From Chitinophagaceae bacterium (lineage in GTDB: Bacteria; Bacteroidota; Bacteroidia; Chitinophagales; Chitinophagaceae): DNA of 64,000 bases. Position 1 is the stretch's first letter, and every line of letters starts with the position of its first letter. A program made the translations under genes and the position numbers. The stretch is taken from positions 186,001-250,000 of the forward strand of contig JAIYAN010000015.1 in NCBI GenBank assembly GCA_027489035.1. The letters run 5' to 3'. The notes under the pieces are model-generated. The model saw only the letters and a program-made list of their open reading frames with translations, was not told the DNA's origin and did not search any database. Shown in pieces: positions 28,160 through 38,116 of the stretch.

Positions 28160-29788
28160 ATGAATCTAGAATTGAATAAAAATGAAGATGCGCAAAAAAT
28201 GGCATGGAGCTTTATACGTCAAAAATTAGAAATTATTGCCGAAGGCGGCGGAAATAAAGCCATTGCAAAACAAAAAGAAAAAAATAAACTTACTGCAAGG
28301 GAAAGAATTGAATATTTGATAGATGCAGATAAACCTTTTGTTGAAATAGGTGCCTTTGCGGGATATGAAATGTATGCAGAATATGGCGGTTGTCCTGCCG
28401 GTGGTGTGGTTGCTGGAGTTGGCTATGTGAGCGGCCGTCAATGTGTGATTGTAGCCAATGATCAAACCGTAAAAGCGGGTGCATGGTTTCCGATTACCGG
28501 AAAGAAAAATTTACGCATGCAAGAAATTGCTATGGAAAATCATTTACCCATTATATACATAGTAGATAGTGCAGGTGTTTTTTTACCGATGCAAGATGAA
28601 ATTTTTCCAGATAAAGAACATTTTGGACGAATGTTTAGAAACAATGCCAAGATGAGTGCAATGGGCATTACACAAATCGCTGCCGTTACAGGAGCATGTG
28701 TTGCCGGAGGAGCTTATCTGCCCATTATGAGCGACGAAACGTTGATGGTGGAAGAAGCAGGGTCGATTTTTTTAGCCGGTCCTTATTTGGTTAAAGCTGC
28801 AGTTGGCGAAGACATTGATGCCGAAACCCTAGGCGGTGCCGTTACCCACACCGAAATTTCAGGTATTGCTGATTATAAATTCAAAACAGAACAAGATTGT
28901 TTGGATCAGTTAAAAAAAATAATGGATAAACTTGGCCCAATAAATTACGCAGGGTTTAACCGAATAGAACCAAAAAATCCCATTAAAGGAATCGAGGAAA
29001 TTTACAGCGTTCAAAGTGAAGGTAATACCAAAACTTACGATATGCTCAATATTATTGATTGTATTGTAGATGCGGACAGCTTGGATGAATTTAAACAAGA
29101 TTATGGCAAAACAATTATTTGTGGCTACGCCAGAGTTGATGGTTGGGCTGTGGGTATTGTTGCCAATCAACGCTTGGTGGTAAAAAATAAAAAAGGGGAG
29201 ATGCAATTGGGTGGTGTGATTTATGGCGATAGTGCTGATAAAGCAGCGCGTTTCATTTTAAATTGTAATCAGAAAAAAATCCCTTTGGTGTTTTTGCAAG
29301 ATGTAACCGGATTTATGGTAGGTAGTAAAAGTGAACATTCGGGTATTACAAAAGATGGTGCCAAATTGGTAAATGCAGTGGCCAATTCTGTTGTGCCAAA
29401 AATTACCATCATTGTTGGAAATTCTTATGGGGCTGGAAATTACGCGATGTGTGGTAAAGCTTACGATCCTAGATTTATTTACGCATGGCCTTCGGCAAAA
29501 ATTGCGGTGATGGGTGGTGAACAAGCGGCAAAAACCATGTTGCAAATTCAAGTAGCTGGAATGAAAGCAAAAGGAAAAGAAGTAACGCCCGAAGCGGAGA
29601 AAGAATTGCTTGATGGGATAACAGCAAATTATACGCGACAAACAAAACCTGAATATGCAGCAGCACGGTTATGGGTAGACGCTATAATAGATCCTAAAGA
29701 AACGCGAAAAATGATTTCCGAAGGAATATCAGCCGCTAATCATAATGCAGTTATTCCAGAATTTAAAACGGGGGTGTTTCAGGTGTAG
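28160..29788 (+). CDS. Acyl-CoA carboxylase, carboxyltransferase (beta) subunit
   Basis: 542 aa; KLTARERIEYLID; AAVTGACVAGGAYLPIMSDE; FLQDVTGFMVGSKSEHSGI; GNSYGAGNYAMCGKAYDPRFIYAWPSAKIAVMGGEQAAKTM. Confidence 0.95.
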   Translation: MNLELNKNEDAQKMAWSFIRQKLEIIAEGGGNKAIAKQKEKNKLTARERIEYLIDADKPFVEIGAFAGYEMYAEYGGCPAGGVVAGVGYVSGRQCVIVANDQTVKAGAWFPITGKKNLRMQEIAMENHLPIIYIVDSAGVFLPMQDEIFPDKEHFGRMFRNNAKMSAMGITQIAAVTGACVAGGAYLPIMSDETLMVEEAGSIFLAGPYLVKAAVGEDIDAETLGGAVTHTEISGIADYKFKTEQDCLDQLKKIMDKLGPINYAGFNRIEPKNPIKGIEEIYSVQSEGNTKTYDMLNIIDCIVDADSLDEFKQDYGKTIICGYARVDGWAVGIVANQRLVVKNKKGEMQLGGVIYGDSADKAARFILNCNQKKIPLVFLQDVTGFMVGSKSEHSGITKDGAKLVNAVANSVVPKITIIVGNSYGAGNYAMCGKAYDPRFIYAWPSAKIAVMGGEQAAKTMLQIQVAGMKAKGKEVTPEAEKELLDGITANYTRQTKPEYAAARLWVDAIIDPKETRKMISEGISAANHNAVIPEFKTGVFQV

Positions 29789-30031
29789 ATGTTTGGTGTT
29801 TGTTGTTTGTTGTTTATTGTTTGGTGTTTGGTGTTGAATCATCAAATTGAATGAAATTAAATCCATTATCAAGCATCTAGATGCATTTCCCCTTCGGGGA
29901 AGATGTTTTTAAACACGAAGGCACGAAGACACAAAGTTTTTTGAAACTAAAATGACATTAAACGGAAAATACATCCAACCTTAAACCATTAAACCCTTAA
30001 ACCAGCGGAGCGTTTTAAACCTCTCACACTT

Positions 30032-30496
30032 ATGACCGATCACATAAAAATATACACAGATGGCGCATCTAGGGGGAATCCCGGAAGGGGAGGGTATGGA
30101 GTGATTTTGATGTACAATCACCATCGAAAAGAAATGTCGGGGGCATTTAGATTAACCACCAATAACCGCATGGAATTACTGGCTGTTATTGAGGGATTAA
30201 AAGCTATTACCAAAACAAATATTCCCATTCATATTTATTCGGACAGTCAATATGTAGTTAACTCTGTTGAAAAAAAATGGCTTGATGGTTGGATGAAAAA
30301 CAATTTTAAAGGCGGAAAGAAAAACCCTGATTTATGGAAGCAATATCACGAGATTGCCAAATCATTTGTGATTAAATTTCATTGGGTAAAAGGACATGCT
30401 GATAATCCATTCAACAATCGATGTGATGAGTTGGCCACAGAAGCAGCTGATGGTAAGCATTTGCAAATAGATGAAGGGTATGAAAGTACAATTTAG
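30032..30496 (+). CDS. rnhA: Ribonuclease HI
   Basis: 154 aa; IYTDGASRGNPGRGGYGVIL; NRMELLAVIEGL; YSDSQYVVNSV; HWVKGHADNPFNNRCDELA. Confidence 0.96.
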   Translation: MTDHIKIYTDGASRGNPGRGGYGVILMYNHHRKEMSGAFRLTTNNRMELLAVIEGLKAITKTNIPIHIYSDSQYVVNSVEKKWLDGWMKNNFKGGKKNPDLWKQYHEIAKSFVIKFHWVKGHADNPFNNRCDELATEAADGKHLQIDEGYESTI

Positions 30497-30522
30497 GTAA
30501 GATAATTATGACATTTTTTATT

Positions 30523-30598
30523 AGCCCACGGTTTCAACATGGGTATAAAATTGAGCATTTTTTCTGCAGTCCACGGTTTTAACCGTGGGTATAAAATG
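30523..30598. repeat. Two tandem copies of the CCACGGTTT...GGGTATAAAA hairpin repeat
   Basis: gcccacggtttcaacatgggtataaaa then gtccacggttttaaccgtgggtataaaa. Confidence 0.85.
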
Positions 30599-30655
30599 TG
30601 GGATTTTGAAGAATGGTTTTAACCATTTGTTCTTATCTGTAGAAAGGCAATATAA

Positions 30656-31201
30656 TTAAGCCAATTGTTTCTTTTCTGCAAACTTTGTGTACACAACATA
30701 TGTTCCAAATAATAATACACTGAAACATAAATCTGTAGCCATTCCATTTCTTAAAAAGGGTAGACCTGCAGCTAAGCAATTCATCCAACCTTGAACGCCT
30801 GTACCGTAAGTTGATAAATTATCAAACAAGAAACAATTTGTATTGCTCAAGAAAAAGAAAACCAATGAAGAGGCAACAGAATATCCTGCTACTGAAATTA
30901 AATTTGTCTTTTTCATGGTAAACCCAAGAACAGTCACAAATAATAATGAAGCGTAATTTCCTATTTGTCCAAGACCATAAAATCCTGGAGCGATATTGAA
31001 AATTTCCAACATCAAATCAGAAACAAACATAGCTAATACTGGAATGGCAAAAGCCCATTTTCTGTCTTTAATTAAAACGCCACTAAATAATGAAATGGCA
31101 ATAATTGGATTTATACTATGTGGAAATGAAGCTACTTTCATTGTTGCAGCCAATACGATTAAACTCAATCCGATGATGAAAGTTGTTTTATTTTGATTCA
31201 T
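30656..31201 (-). CDS. DUF6580-like membrane protein
   Basis: 181 aa; FPHSINPIIAISLFSGVLIKDRKWAFAIPVLAMFVSDLMLEIF. Confidence 0.7.
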   Translation of the reverse strand: MNQNKTTFIIGLSLIVLAATMKVASFPHSINPIIAISLFSGVLIKDRKWAFAIPVLAMFVSDLMLEIFNIAPGFYGLGQIGNYASLLFVTVLGFTMKKTNLISVAGYSVASSLVFFFLSNTNCFLFDNLSTYGTGVQGWMNCLAAGLPFLRNGMATDLCFSVLLFGTYVVYTKFAEKKQLA

Positions 31202-31308
31202 GTTTAATATAATTTTTACAAAAGTAGGTAAATCAAGACATGTTTTTTCAATAAGTTTTTACCGTTTTATCCTCATTGTGTGGATAGTGTGTTTTGGTAA
31301 TTTTGGTT

Positions 31309-31659
31309 ATGGCAAAACATATAGAAACAGGCAAAACAGGGGAGTCGATTTCTGTTGAGTATTTAGTAGGAATGCATTATCAAATGTTGCACACAAACTG
31401 GAGATACAAACATTGGGAAATTGATATTATTGCAACCAAAAATGGGATACTGCATTTCATTGAAGTGAAAACGAAATCTACCAATACATTCGGATTTCCT
31501 GAAGATGAAGTGACTCCAAAAAAGTTCAGATTTTTAACCCAAGCTGCCGAAGAATATTTATTCTTAAATCCACAATGGAAGCGTATTCAGTTTGATATAT
31601 TAGCCATTACGCTATATCCCCAATTGGAAATAAAATTAATTGAAGATGTGTACTTATAA
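31309..31659 (+). CDS. yraN: YraN/UPF0102 family endonuclease-like protein (ATG at 31309; track begins at a TTG)
   Basis: GKTGESISVEYLV...NWRYKHWEIDIIATKNGILHFIEVKTKS. Confidence 0.88.
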   Translation: MAKHIETGKTGESISVEYLVGMHYQMLHTNWRYKHWEIDIIATKNGILHFIEVKTKSTNTFGFPEDEVTPKKFRFLTQAAEEYLFLNPQWKRIQFDILAITLYPQLEIKLIEDVYL

Positions 31660-32532
31660 TTAATTTGACATTCTCATTCCACCGCCACGGCCACCACCAA
31701 ACATATTTTGCATCTCTTTCATTGGCTTTATTTCAATGCCTTTTGGCAATTCAAATTCTTTGTTATCTATTGCTTTTTCAAGATCTATTTTTGTTACAGA
31801 TACTTCCATTATTCTACCTCTGCGCATTTTCATTTCGTAACCCATTACAAATCCTTCAACTTTCTCAAGTCCGGTCAATGCGCCACCCATCATGCTTCCC
31901 ATTCCTGGCATCGCACTCATTCCGCCAACTTGTAAAATATTGTTCAACTTGAATTCTTTTGCAACCCAAATTGTGGACGTATCTTTTACACCTAAAAATT
32001 TAGTTGTTATCAAATAAGCTTTAGTACAATTGTATCCCGCAATTTTTTTCGATTCTTTGGTATAACTAATTTCAGTTGTAGGTTCAACTTTTACACGTTC
32101 TTCTCTTTTTACATTTGACCCCGTATCTCTTTTTCTTCTTTCTGCCATCATGCTATCACGTTGTTTTTGCATGGCAGCTTGCTCTTCATCTGTTGCAACA
32201 AAACCAGACTTATTCCCCATCATTTCAATAATGGTAGTCGTTACTTTCTTTTCATTATCTCTAAAAATGGTTGATTTGCCCATTTCAGATTTGATGTTTG
32301 TTTTTACAAGATTGTCTTTTAAATACGTCGTAAAAAAAGTTTCTCCATCCATCATTGTTCTAAAGTTCATCCCGCCTCGTCCTTCGCCACTGCCGCCAAT
32401 ATTTTGCACATCCTCTTCTTCCGGAGCAATCACATTCATTGTAGTATTTATAGTGGCTTGTGTATATGTTTTTACTTGAGCTTGAGCTTGTGCACTCATT
32501 AAAATAGCACATGCGATGATTATTTTTTTCAT
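31660..32532 (-). CDS. GLPGLI-family secreted protein
   Basis: Signal peptide MKKIIIACAILMSAQAQAQ at internal Met 32532; ISYTKESKKIAGYNCTKAYL...STIWVAKEFKLNN; Met/Gly-rich tail. Confidence 0.7.
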   Translation of the reverse strand: MKKIIIACAILMSAQAQAQVKTYTQATINTTMNVIAPEEEDVQNIGGSGEGRGGMNFRTMMDGETFFTTYLKDNLVKTNIKSEMGKSTIFRDNEKKVTTTIIEMMGNKSGFVATDEEQAAMQKQRDSMMAERRKRDTGSNVKREERVKVEPTTEISYTKESKKIAGYNCTKAYLITTKFLGVKDTSTIWVAKEFKLNNILQVGGMSAMPGMGSMMGGALTGLEKVEGFVMGYEMKMRRGRIMEVSVTKIDLEKAIDNKEFELPKGIEIKPMKEMQNMFGGGRGGGMRMSN

Positions 32533-32654
32533 TGTATAAAATTTATCTGCGAATTTAATCAATTAATTGGTTCTGGCTCTTGGTGCAGTGTATCAATAGT
32601 TTCATGATTCTCAAAATGTATTCAATTGTTGTAATAGCAAATTTTAGAAGCTTT

Positions 32655-33209
32655 TTATTTTAACTCACTTGTTTCGTAAACAATTGTATTATTATCAATT
32701 TTCTCTAAGTCAATTACAATATCATTGTACCAAAATTGTATATAATTTTCAGAAAAATCAATTCTGTAACAGCCAAGTTTTTTTAAATGCTGAATTAATT
32801 CTTTGTTTCTCTTTATGTATTTATTTATTGCTTCTTTTTCATTATTGGATAACCCATATTTACAATAAACATTCTTGGATATTTCTTTTTTGTCTAGATT
32901 GTAAGCTGCTAAACATTCATATTTAGTCAACGGTTCAAATGAATAATAATATTCAAACTTGTTAATATTTATATCAATTGTTTTCCATGCGTTAAGCAAA
33001 ATAAATAAAATAATAATCCAATTTATTGAGTAAAATACAAACTCTTTTAAAAAAATACTTAACAAACAAAATACTATTATATTGGTTATAATAACTTCTA
33101 AATAAATAAATGGATTAAATAAAATAATTACTGATGATAAAATTGCAAGACCTAAAAATGTGAAGAATAAAATTTTTTCACTAGGTTTATGAAGTCTACG
33201 AAATAACAT
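32655..33209 (-). CDS. Small membrane protein, candidate immunity/accessory partner of the adjacent toxin-like gene
   Basis: 184 aa; about three hydrophobic helices then a charged C-terminal domain; ATG (33207-33209) directly follows the toxin-like gene's TAA (33210-33212). Confidence 0.65.
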   Translation of the reverse strand: MLFRRLHKPSEKILFFTFLGLAILSSVIILFNPFIYLEVIITNIIVFCLLSIFLKEFVFYSINWIIILFILLNAWKTIDININKFEYYYSFEPLTKYECLAAYNLDKKEISKNVYCKYGLSNNEKEAINKYIKRNKELIQHLKKLGCYRIDFSENYIQFWYNDIVIDLEKIDNNTIVYETSELK

Positions 33210-34190
33210 TTATGCTATTTTTTTTATTTTTTTAAAGTTGTTTTTATAAATAGATATCCCCCGTTTTATCGAATACGAATCTTTTACATCGTCAAAACCT
33301 GTTTTCTTCAACTGATTTAAATTTGCGCCTGTCAATAGCTCTCTCTCTTCTAGTCCAAATGCTGCACCTGCCGCACCGTAAAGAATGTTTCCATAATCGT
33401 CATATCTGACAAGTGTATCGTTATATTTTGACCACTCGCCTTTAATCGCAGGTGACCAACTTGATTTTTTTATATCCAAAGGCATACCATCATTTACCAT
33501 AGAACGCCAATACCATAACTTTTTAGCATTATCAGTTAATGAATCATCATATTCGTTTTTTTTGTTTTCGAAAAACGAAATCCATTGAAGTAACAAATTG
33601 TTAAAATCTTTTGTGTGATTTTGCAATTTCCACCACTGAACAGAATTTCCTTTTTTACTGGGTAAACCGCCCCCTTTACCTGAAATATTTAGACAATGTT
33701 TTAGCTTGAATGAATGAGACCAACCTTTATGATCATTCTTGTCTGTTAAAAAAACAAAACCTTGATTTACCAGGGTTTCTTTAATAACTTTTCCACTATT
33801 TAAATTAATCAGTATTGCGTTTGGTGTTGGGAAATTATTTCCAAATTCAAAAGGACAATCATTTTTTTGAATTGCTTCAAATATCCAATTTAAACTATTT
33901 GATATCACTAAACCAATTCCTGCCTGTTTAACTATTTTATTTTTACTTAAATAAGCAAGTGTTCCACCAAGTATAATTCCACTTCCGTATTTTATAAATG
34001 GATTAACATCTTTTAATAATGTTCTGTTTATCAAAATAGAACTCAAGCCAGTTATTCCAGGAACTACAATTTTTTTTTGTGAAAAATTAATTTTACGCAT
34101 TAAATTTGATTTCATAAGTACTTTTTTTATATTTTGAAGAGTCAAAAAATATACCAAAGTGTTATTTGCCAAAAATTGCCATTTTGACAA
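33210..34190 (-). CDS. Polymorphic-toxin-like protein with C-terminal Ntox44 (Toxin_44)-like domain; start uncertain
   Basis: C-terminus GEWSKYNDTLVRYDDYGNILYGAAGAAFGLEERELLTGANLNQLKKTGFDDVKDSYSIKRGISIYKN resembles the Ntox44 pattern (Y.D.GN..YGa.GaA.G....lL.gAg..Q......DD..D...I..Gi..y). N-terminal hydrophobic Gly-rich segment. Confidence 0.65.
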   Translation of the reverse strand: MSKWQFLANNTLVYFLTLQNIKKVLMKSNLMRKINFSQKKIVVPGITGLSSILINRTLLKDVNPFIKYGSGIILGGTLAYLSKNKIVKQAGIGLVISNSLNWIFEAIQKNDCPFEFGNNFPTPNAILINLNSGKVIKETLVNQGFVFLTDKNDHKGWSHSFKLKHCLNISGKGGGLPSKKGNSVQWWKLQNHTKDFNNLLLQWISFFENKKNEYDDSLTDNAKKLWYWRSMVNDGMPLDIKKSSWSPAIKGEWSKYNDTLVRYDDYGNILYGAAGAAFGLEERELLTGANLNQLKKTGFDDVKDSYSIKRGISIYKNNFKKIKKIA

Positions 34191-34324
34191 AATTTTAAGG
34201 ACATTTTTGAAAGTAATCGGGTCATAAAAAGAAATCTAAACCTTTGCCCAATGATAGTATTTTGTGTCAAATGTCATTATAATAAGGTTGTCTGAATTAC
34301 TAGCGTTTTGTTTTTGAAATTAAA

Positions 34325-34468
34325 AGTGAATAACCCTTGCTTTGATGTGAATAACCTGTTGATAAACAAAATATTTAATTATACATTAATTTGAATTTTT
34401 AAAGTTTTATAGTAGTGAATCTTTATTTTTTGCTTTTTTTATTTGATTAGATGTTGAATTTATCAACA
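34325..34468. promoter_or_regulatory. Cluster of DnaA-box-like 9-mers in AT-rich intergenic DNA (candidate oriC or DnaA-regulated site)
   Basis: AGTGAATAA 34325-34333, TGTGAATAA 34346-34354, TGTTGATAA 34357-34365, inverted TTATCAACA 34460-34468, versus consensus TGTGGATAA/TTATCCACA. Confidence 0.4.
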
Positions 34469-34544
34469 ACACCCCCGATGTTTACATTTTAGTTATAATT
34501 ATCAATCATTTTCACGTAGGTTTGTTGCCTAAAAATATAGAAAA

Positions 34545-37500
34545 GTGCGTTTAAAGAGTTTAGAAATTAAAGGATTTAAAAGTTTTGCAGACAAAACCGT
34601 TTTGCATTTCGACGAAGGCATTACCGGCGTTATTGGCCCCAATGGTTGTGGAAAAAGCAACATCATCGATAGCATCAGATGGGTTATTGGCGAACATAAA
34701 ATCAGCAATCTTAGAAGTGAAAATTTAGAGAGTCTTGTTTTTAATGGTAGCAAAACCAGAAGTGCAAGTGGCTTGGCTGAGGTTAGTCTTACGTTTGAAA
34801 ATACCAAAAACTTATTGCCTACCGAATTTAGTACCGTTACCATTTCTAGGAAATATTATAAAAGTGGAGAAAGCGAATACCGTTTAAATGATGTTTCGTG
34901 CCGCCTAAAAGATATTCACAATTTATTTATGGATACCGGTGTTAGTACCGATAGTTATGCCATTATTGAATTGGGCATGGTGGATGACATTATTAAAGAC
35001 AAAGAAAACAGCAGGCGTAAAATGCTTGAGCAAGCTGCTGGAATTACCATTTACAAAACCAGAAAAAAAGAGGCGAAACTTAAATTAGATGCTGCCGAAC
35101 AAGATCTTGCACGTATCGAAGATTTGTTGTTTGAAATCAATAACCAACTTAAAAGTTTAGAAAGTCAGGCTAAGAAAGCAGAGAAATATTTTGAAATAAA
35201 GAAAGAGTATAAAGAAATAAGTATCGAATTGGCGAAAGCGGCATTGGAAGGCTTTAACATCACCTACCGCGATTTAAACCAACAACAACAAGAAGAAGTT
35301 GACAAACGCATAGAACTTGAAACAGCTATCGCAACAGAAGATGCTGCACTTCAACAAGAAAAATTAAGCTACGTTGATAAAGAAAAAGCTTTACAACAAT
35401 TGCAGCAGGATTTCAATGGAATGGTTAGCTTGGTAAGAACTAAAGAAAGTGAAAAAGGTTTGGCTACTCAAAAACTTCAACATCTTAAAGAAAGAAAATC
35501 AACGCTTGACGAGTTTTTACAGAAGTCAACCGGACAAGTAAAAGGGTTAGAAGAGAGTATAAGCTTTACCGGAAATCAAATCGTTGAAGAGCAAAACAAA
35601 TTAATGCAAATTGAAGATGGGCTTGTTATTTTAAAATCGACACTAGAAGATAAGCGTAAAGTTTTTGATGACCAACGTGCAGCCATAGATGGTTTGCGTA
35701 GGGAAAATCAAACCATACAAAGAAATCAATTTGACGCAGAAAAGAAAGTAGCTATTGCAGATACTTCTATTCAAAACATGCAACGTTCATTGACACAGCT
35801 TTTGGAAGAAAAAACCAATCGAGTTAATCAAATCAAGCAATTAGAGGAAGAGAAAATTCAAAAAGAAAAAGCTTTACAAACTGGTCAGGAAGAATTGCAG
35901 AAATTGCAAGAAGCACACGAGTTTGCTAAAGAACAAATTTTTCAAACGCAAACAGTGCTTGAAGGTTTGAGAAGTAATTTAGCGGATGAAAATAGAAAAT
36001 TAGATGCGAAGAAAAACGAGCACGACCTTTTAAAAAGTTTAGTGGATTCATTGGAAGGTTATCCTGAAAGTGTAAAGTTTTTGCATAAAAATACAGGATG
36101 GAATCATGCAGCACCATTGCTTTCGGATATTATTTATGTAAACGCAGATTACAGAGCAGCGGTTGAAAATGTATTGGATCCATATTTAAATTATTACGTG
36201 GTTAATAATTTAGAAGAAGCTTTACAAGCCGTTCATTTATTGGATAGCAATAAAAAAGGTAAGGCGAATTTCTTCATGTTGGATAAATTTCAAACTTCAA
36301 CATCTGGCGCTCAGCCAAAAGATACCATCAAGGCAATGGACGTAATTGAGGTAGATGTCAAATATGCAGCGCTAGCTCAAAATTTATTGGGCAATGTATT
36401 TATCGCTGATAATGAAGATGCGTTGAATGATAATTCTGATGCGATAATTTTAGAAAAAACAGGAAAGTACGTTAAAGGGAAATATGCACTTACCGGAGGT
36501 AGCGTAGGATTATTTGAAGGTAAAAAAATTGGACGTGCAAAGAATCTAGAAAAGTTGGTTGTAGATATTGAAGCCCAATCAAAAATTGTTGCTGGAATAA
36601 AAGAAAATATTCAACTCAAACACGACGAAGTAATAACATTCAATAATCAGTTGAAAGAGCAAGCGATTAAGCAAGCTCAGCAAGAGATTAATGGATTAAA
36701 TAATCAGATTTTTGCGATTCAAAATAAGCTTGAAAATTTAATTCATCAAAATGGAATTGCAGAGGGAAGGATTAATGATTTAAATACAAACTTGCAAACC
36801 AATCAGGATGCTATTGCGCAAACACGTATTGAGTTAACTGCATTTAATAATGCTCTGGAGGAAATGCAACAAAAAATTGTGTTGATTGAAACAGAATATT
36901 CAAATGCAGAAAAAGAATACAATGCTTCAAATAATGCGTTTAATGAAGGTAATCTTCAACTAACGCGTCAACAAAGTAAAATTGCATCCAACAAACAAGA
37001 GCTTCAATTTAAAACAAATCAATTGACAGATTTGGTTGCTCAAGTAGATGCAAGCAATACTCAACTTTCGGAAGTAATTGGAAATATAGAAACAACAGAT
37101 GTAGAGCTAAAACAAATTGAAACAGATTTGGTTTCTTTAATGCAAAACAAAGATGAAGCAGAAAAGAATTTGAATATAGCAGATCAGGCATATTACAATA
37201 TCAGAAATATGCTTGCTGAGAAAGAAAGTGAATTGCGCAGCAAACAAAAAACCAAAGAAGGCATCGATACTTTATTGAATGAAATTAAAGATCGATTAAC
37301 CGAATTGAAGTTGCAATTGGCGGGAATGAAAGAGCGTTTGCATGTGGAGTTTAGAATTGATTTAGATGCAATTATCGACGAACCTAGAACTTCCGAGACT
37401 CCTTTAAATGAATTGCAGGAAAAAAATGAAAAGATGAAAAAGCGCCTCGAAAATATGGGCGAAGTAAATCCTACTGCAATAGAAGCATACACTGAAATGA

Positions 37501-38060
37501 AAAAACGTTACGAGTTTATTCTTGAGCAAAAGAATGATTTAGTAACGGCGAAAGATAGTTTATTGCAAACGATTCAAGAAGTGGAAGCAACAGCCAACCA
37601 ACAATTCTTGGATACATTCAATAAAACTAGAGAGAACTTCCAAAAAGTATTTAAGGCATTATTTACAGAAGAAGATACTGCAGACATGGTATTGGTTGAT
37701 CCAGAAAATTTATCTGAAACTGGAATTGATATTGTGGCCAAACCAAAAGGAAAACGTCCGAGTAGCATTGGGCAGTTGAGTGGGGGAGAAAAAACACTCA
37801 CCGCAACAGCATTATTGTTCGCTATTTACCTCATCAAACCCGCTCCATTCTGTATTTTGGATGAGGTGGATGCACCGTTGGATGATGCCAATGTGGGCAA
37901 GTTTACCAACATGATTAAGCAGTTTAGCGAAAACTCACAGTTCATCATTGTTACCCATAATAAAATGACGATGAGCGCTGTGGATGTGATTTATGGGGTT
38001 ACAATGCAAGAAGCCGGGGTAAGTAAATTGGTGCCTGTTGATTTTAGAAGTTTGAATTAA
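34545..38060 (+). CDS. smc: Chromosome segregation protein SMC (GTG start)
   Basis: 1171 aa; GFKSFADKTVLHFDEGITGVIGPNGCGKSNIIDSIRWVIGE; coiled coils and hinge; LSGGEKTLTATALLFAIYLIKPAPFCILDEVDAPLDDANV. Confidence 0.97.
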   Translation: MRLKSLEIKGFKSFADKTVLHFDEGITGVIGPNGCGKSNIIDSIRWVIGEHKISNLRSENLESLVFNGSKTRSASGLAEVSLTFENTKNLLPTEFSTVTISRKYYKSGESEYRLNDVSCRLKDIHNLFMDTGVSTDSYAIIELGMVDDIIKDKENSRRKMLEQAAGITIYKTRKKEAKLKLDAAEQDLARIEDLLFEINNQLKSLESQAKKAEKYFEIKKEYKEISIELAKAALEGFNITYRDLNQQQQEEVDKRIELETAIATEDAALQQEKLSYVDKEKALQQLQQDFNGMVSLVRTKESEKGLATQKLQHLKERKSTLDEFLQKSTGQVKGLEESISFTGNQIVEEQNKLMQIEDGLVILKSTLEDKRKVFDDQRAAIDGLRRENQTIQRNQFDAEKKVAIADTSIQNMQRSLTQLLEEKTNRVNQIKQLEEEKIQKEKALQTGQEELQKLQEAHEFAKEQIFQTQTVLEGLRSNLADENRKLDAKKNEHDLLKSLVDSLEGYPESVKFLHKNTGWNHAAPLLSDIIYVNADYRAAVENVLDPYLNYYVVNNLEEALQAVHLLDSNKKGKANFFMLDKFQTSTSGAQPKDTIKAMDVIEVDVKYAALAQNLLGNVFIADNEDALNDNSDAIILEKTGKYVKGKYALTGGSVGLFEGKKIGRAKNLEKLVVDIEAQSKIVAGIKENIQLKHDEVITFNNQLKEQAIKQAQQEINGLNNQIFAIQNKLENLIHQNGIAEGRINDLNTNLQTNQDAIAQTRIELTAFNNALEEMQQKIVLIETEYSNAEKEYNASNNAFNEGNLQLTRQQSKIASNKQELQFKTNQLTDLVAQVDASNTQLSEVIGNIETTDVELKQIETDLVSLMQNKDEAEKNLNIADQAYYNIRNMLAEKESELRSKQKTKEGIDTLLNEIKDRLTELKLQLAGMKERLHVEFRIDLDAIIDEPRTSETPLNELQEKNEKMKKRLENMGEVNPTAIEAYTEMKKRYEFILEQKNDLVTAKDSLLQTIQEVEATANQQFLDTFNKTRENFQKVFKALFTEEDTADMVLVDPENLSETGIDIVAKPKGKRPSSIGQLSGGEKTLTATALLFAIYLIKPAPFCILDEVDAPLDDANVGKFTNMIKQFSENSQFIIVTHNKMTMSAVDVIYGVTMQEAGVSKLVPVDFRSLN

Positions 38061-38116
38061 AATTGGATTTTACCAATTAATCTTTTTATCATATCTTTTA
38101 GCATAAATAAAAAATC

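Noticed and set aside
28226-29666. Five minus-strand ORFs antisense to the acyl-CoA carboxylase
   Set aside because: Antisense shadow frames of a highly conserved gene.
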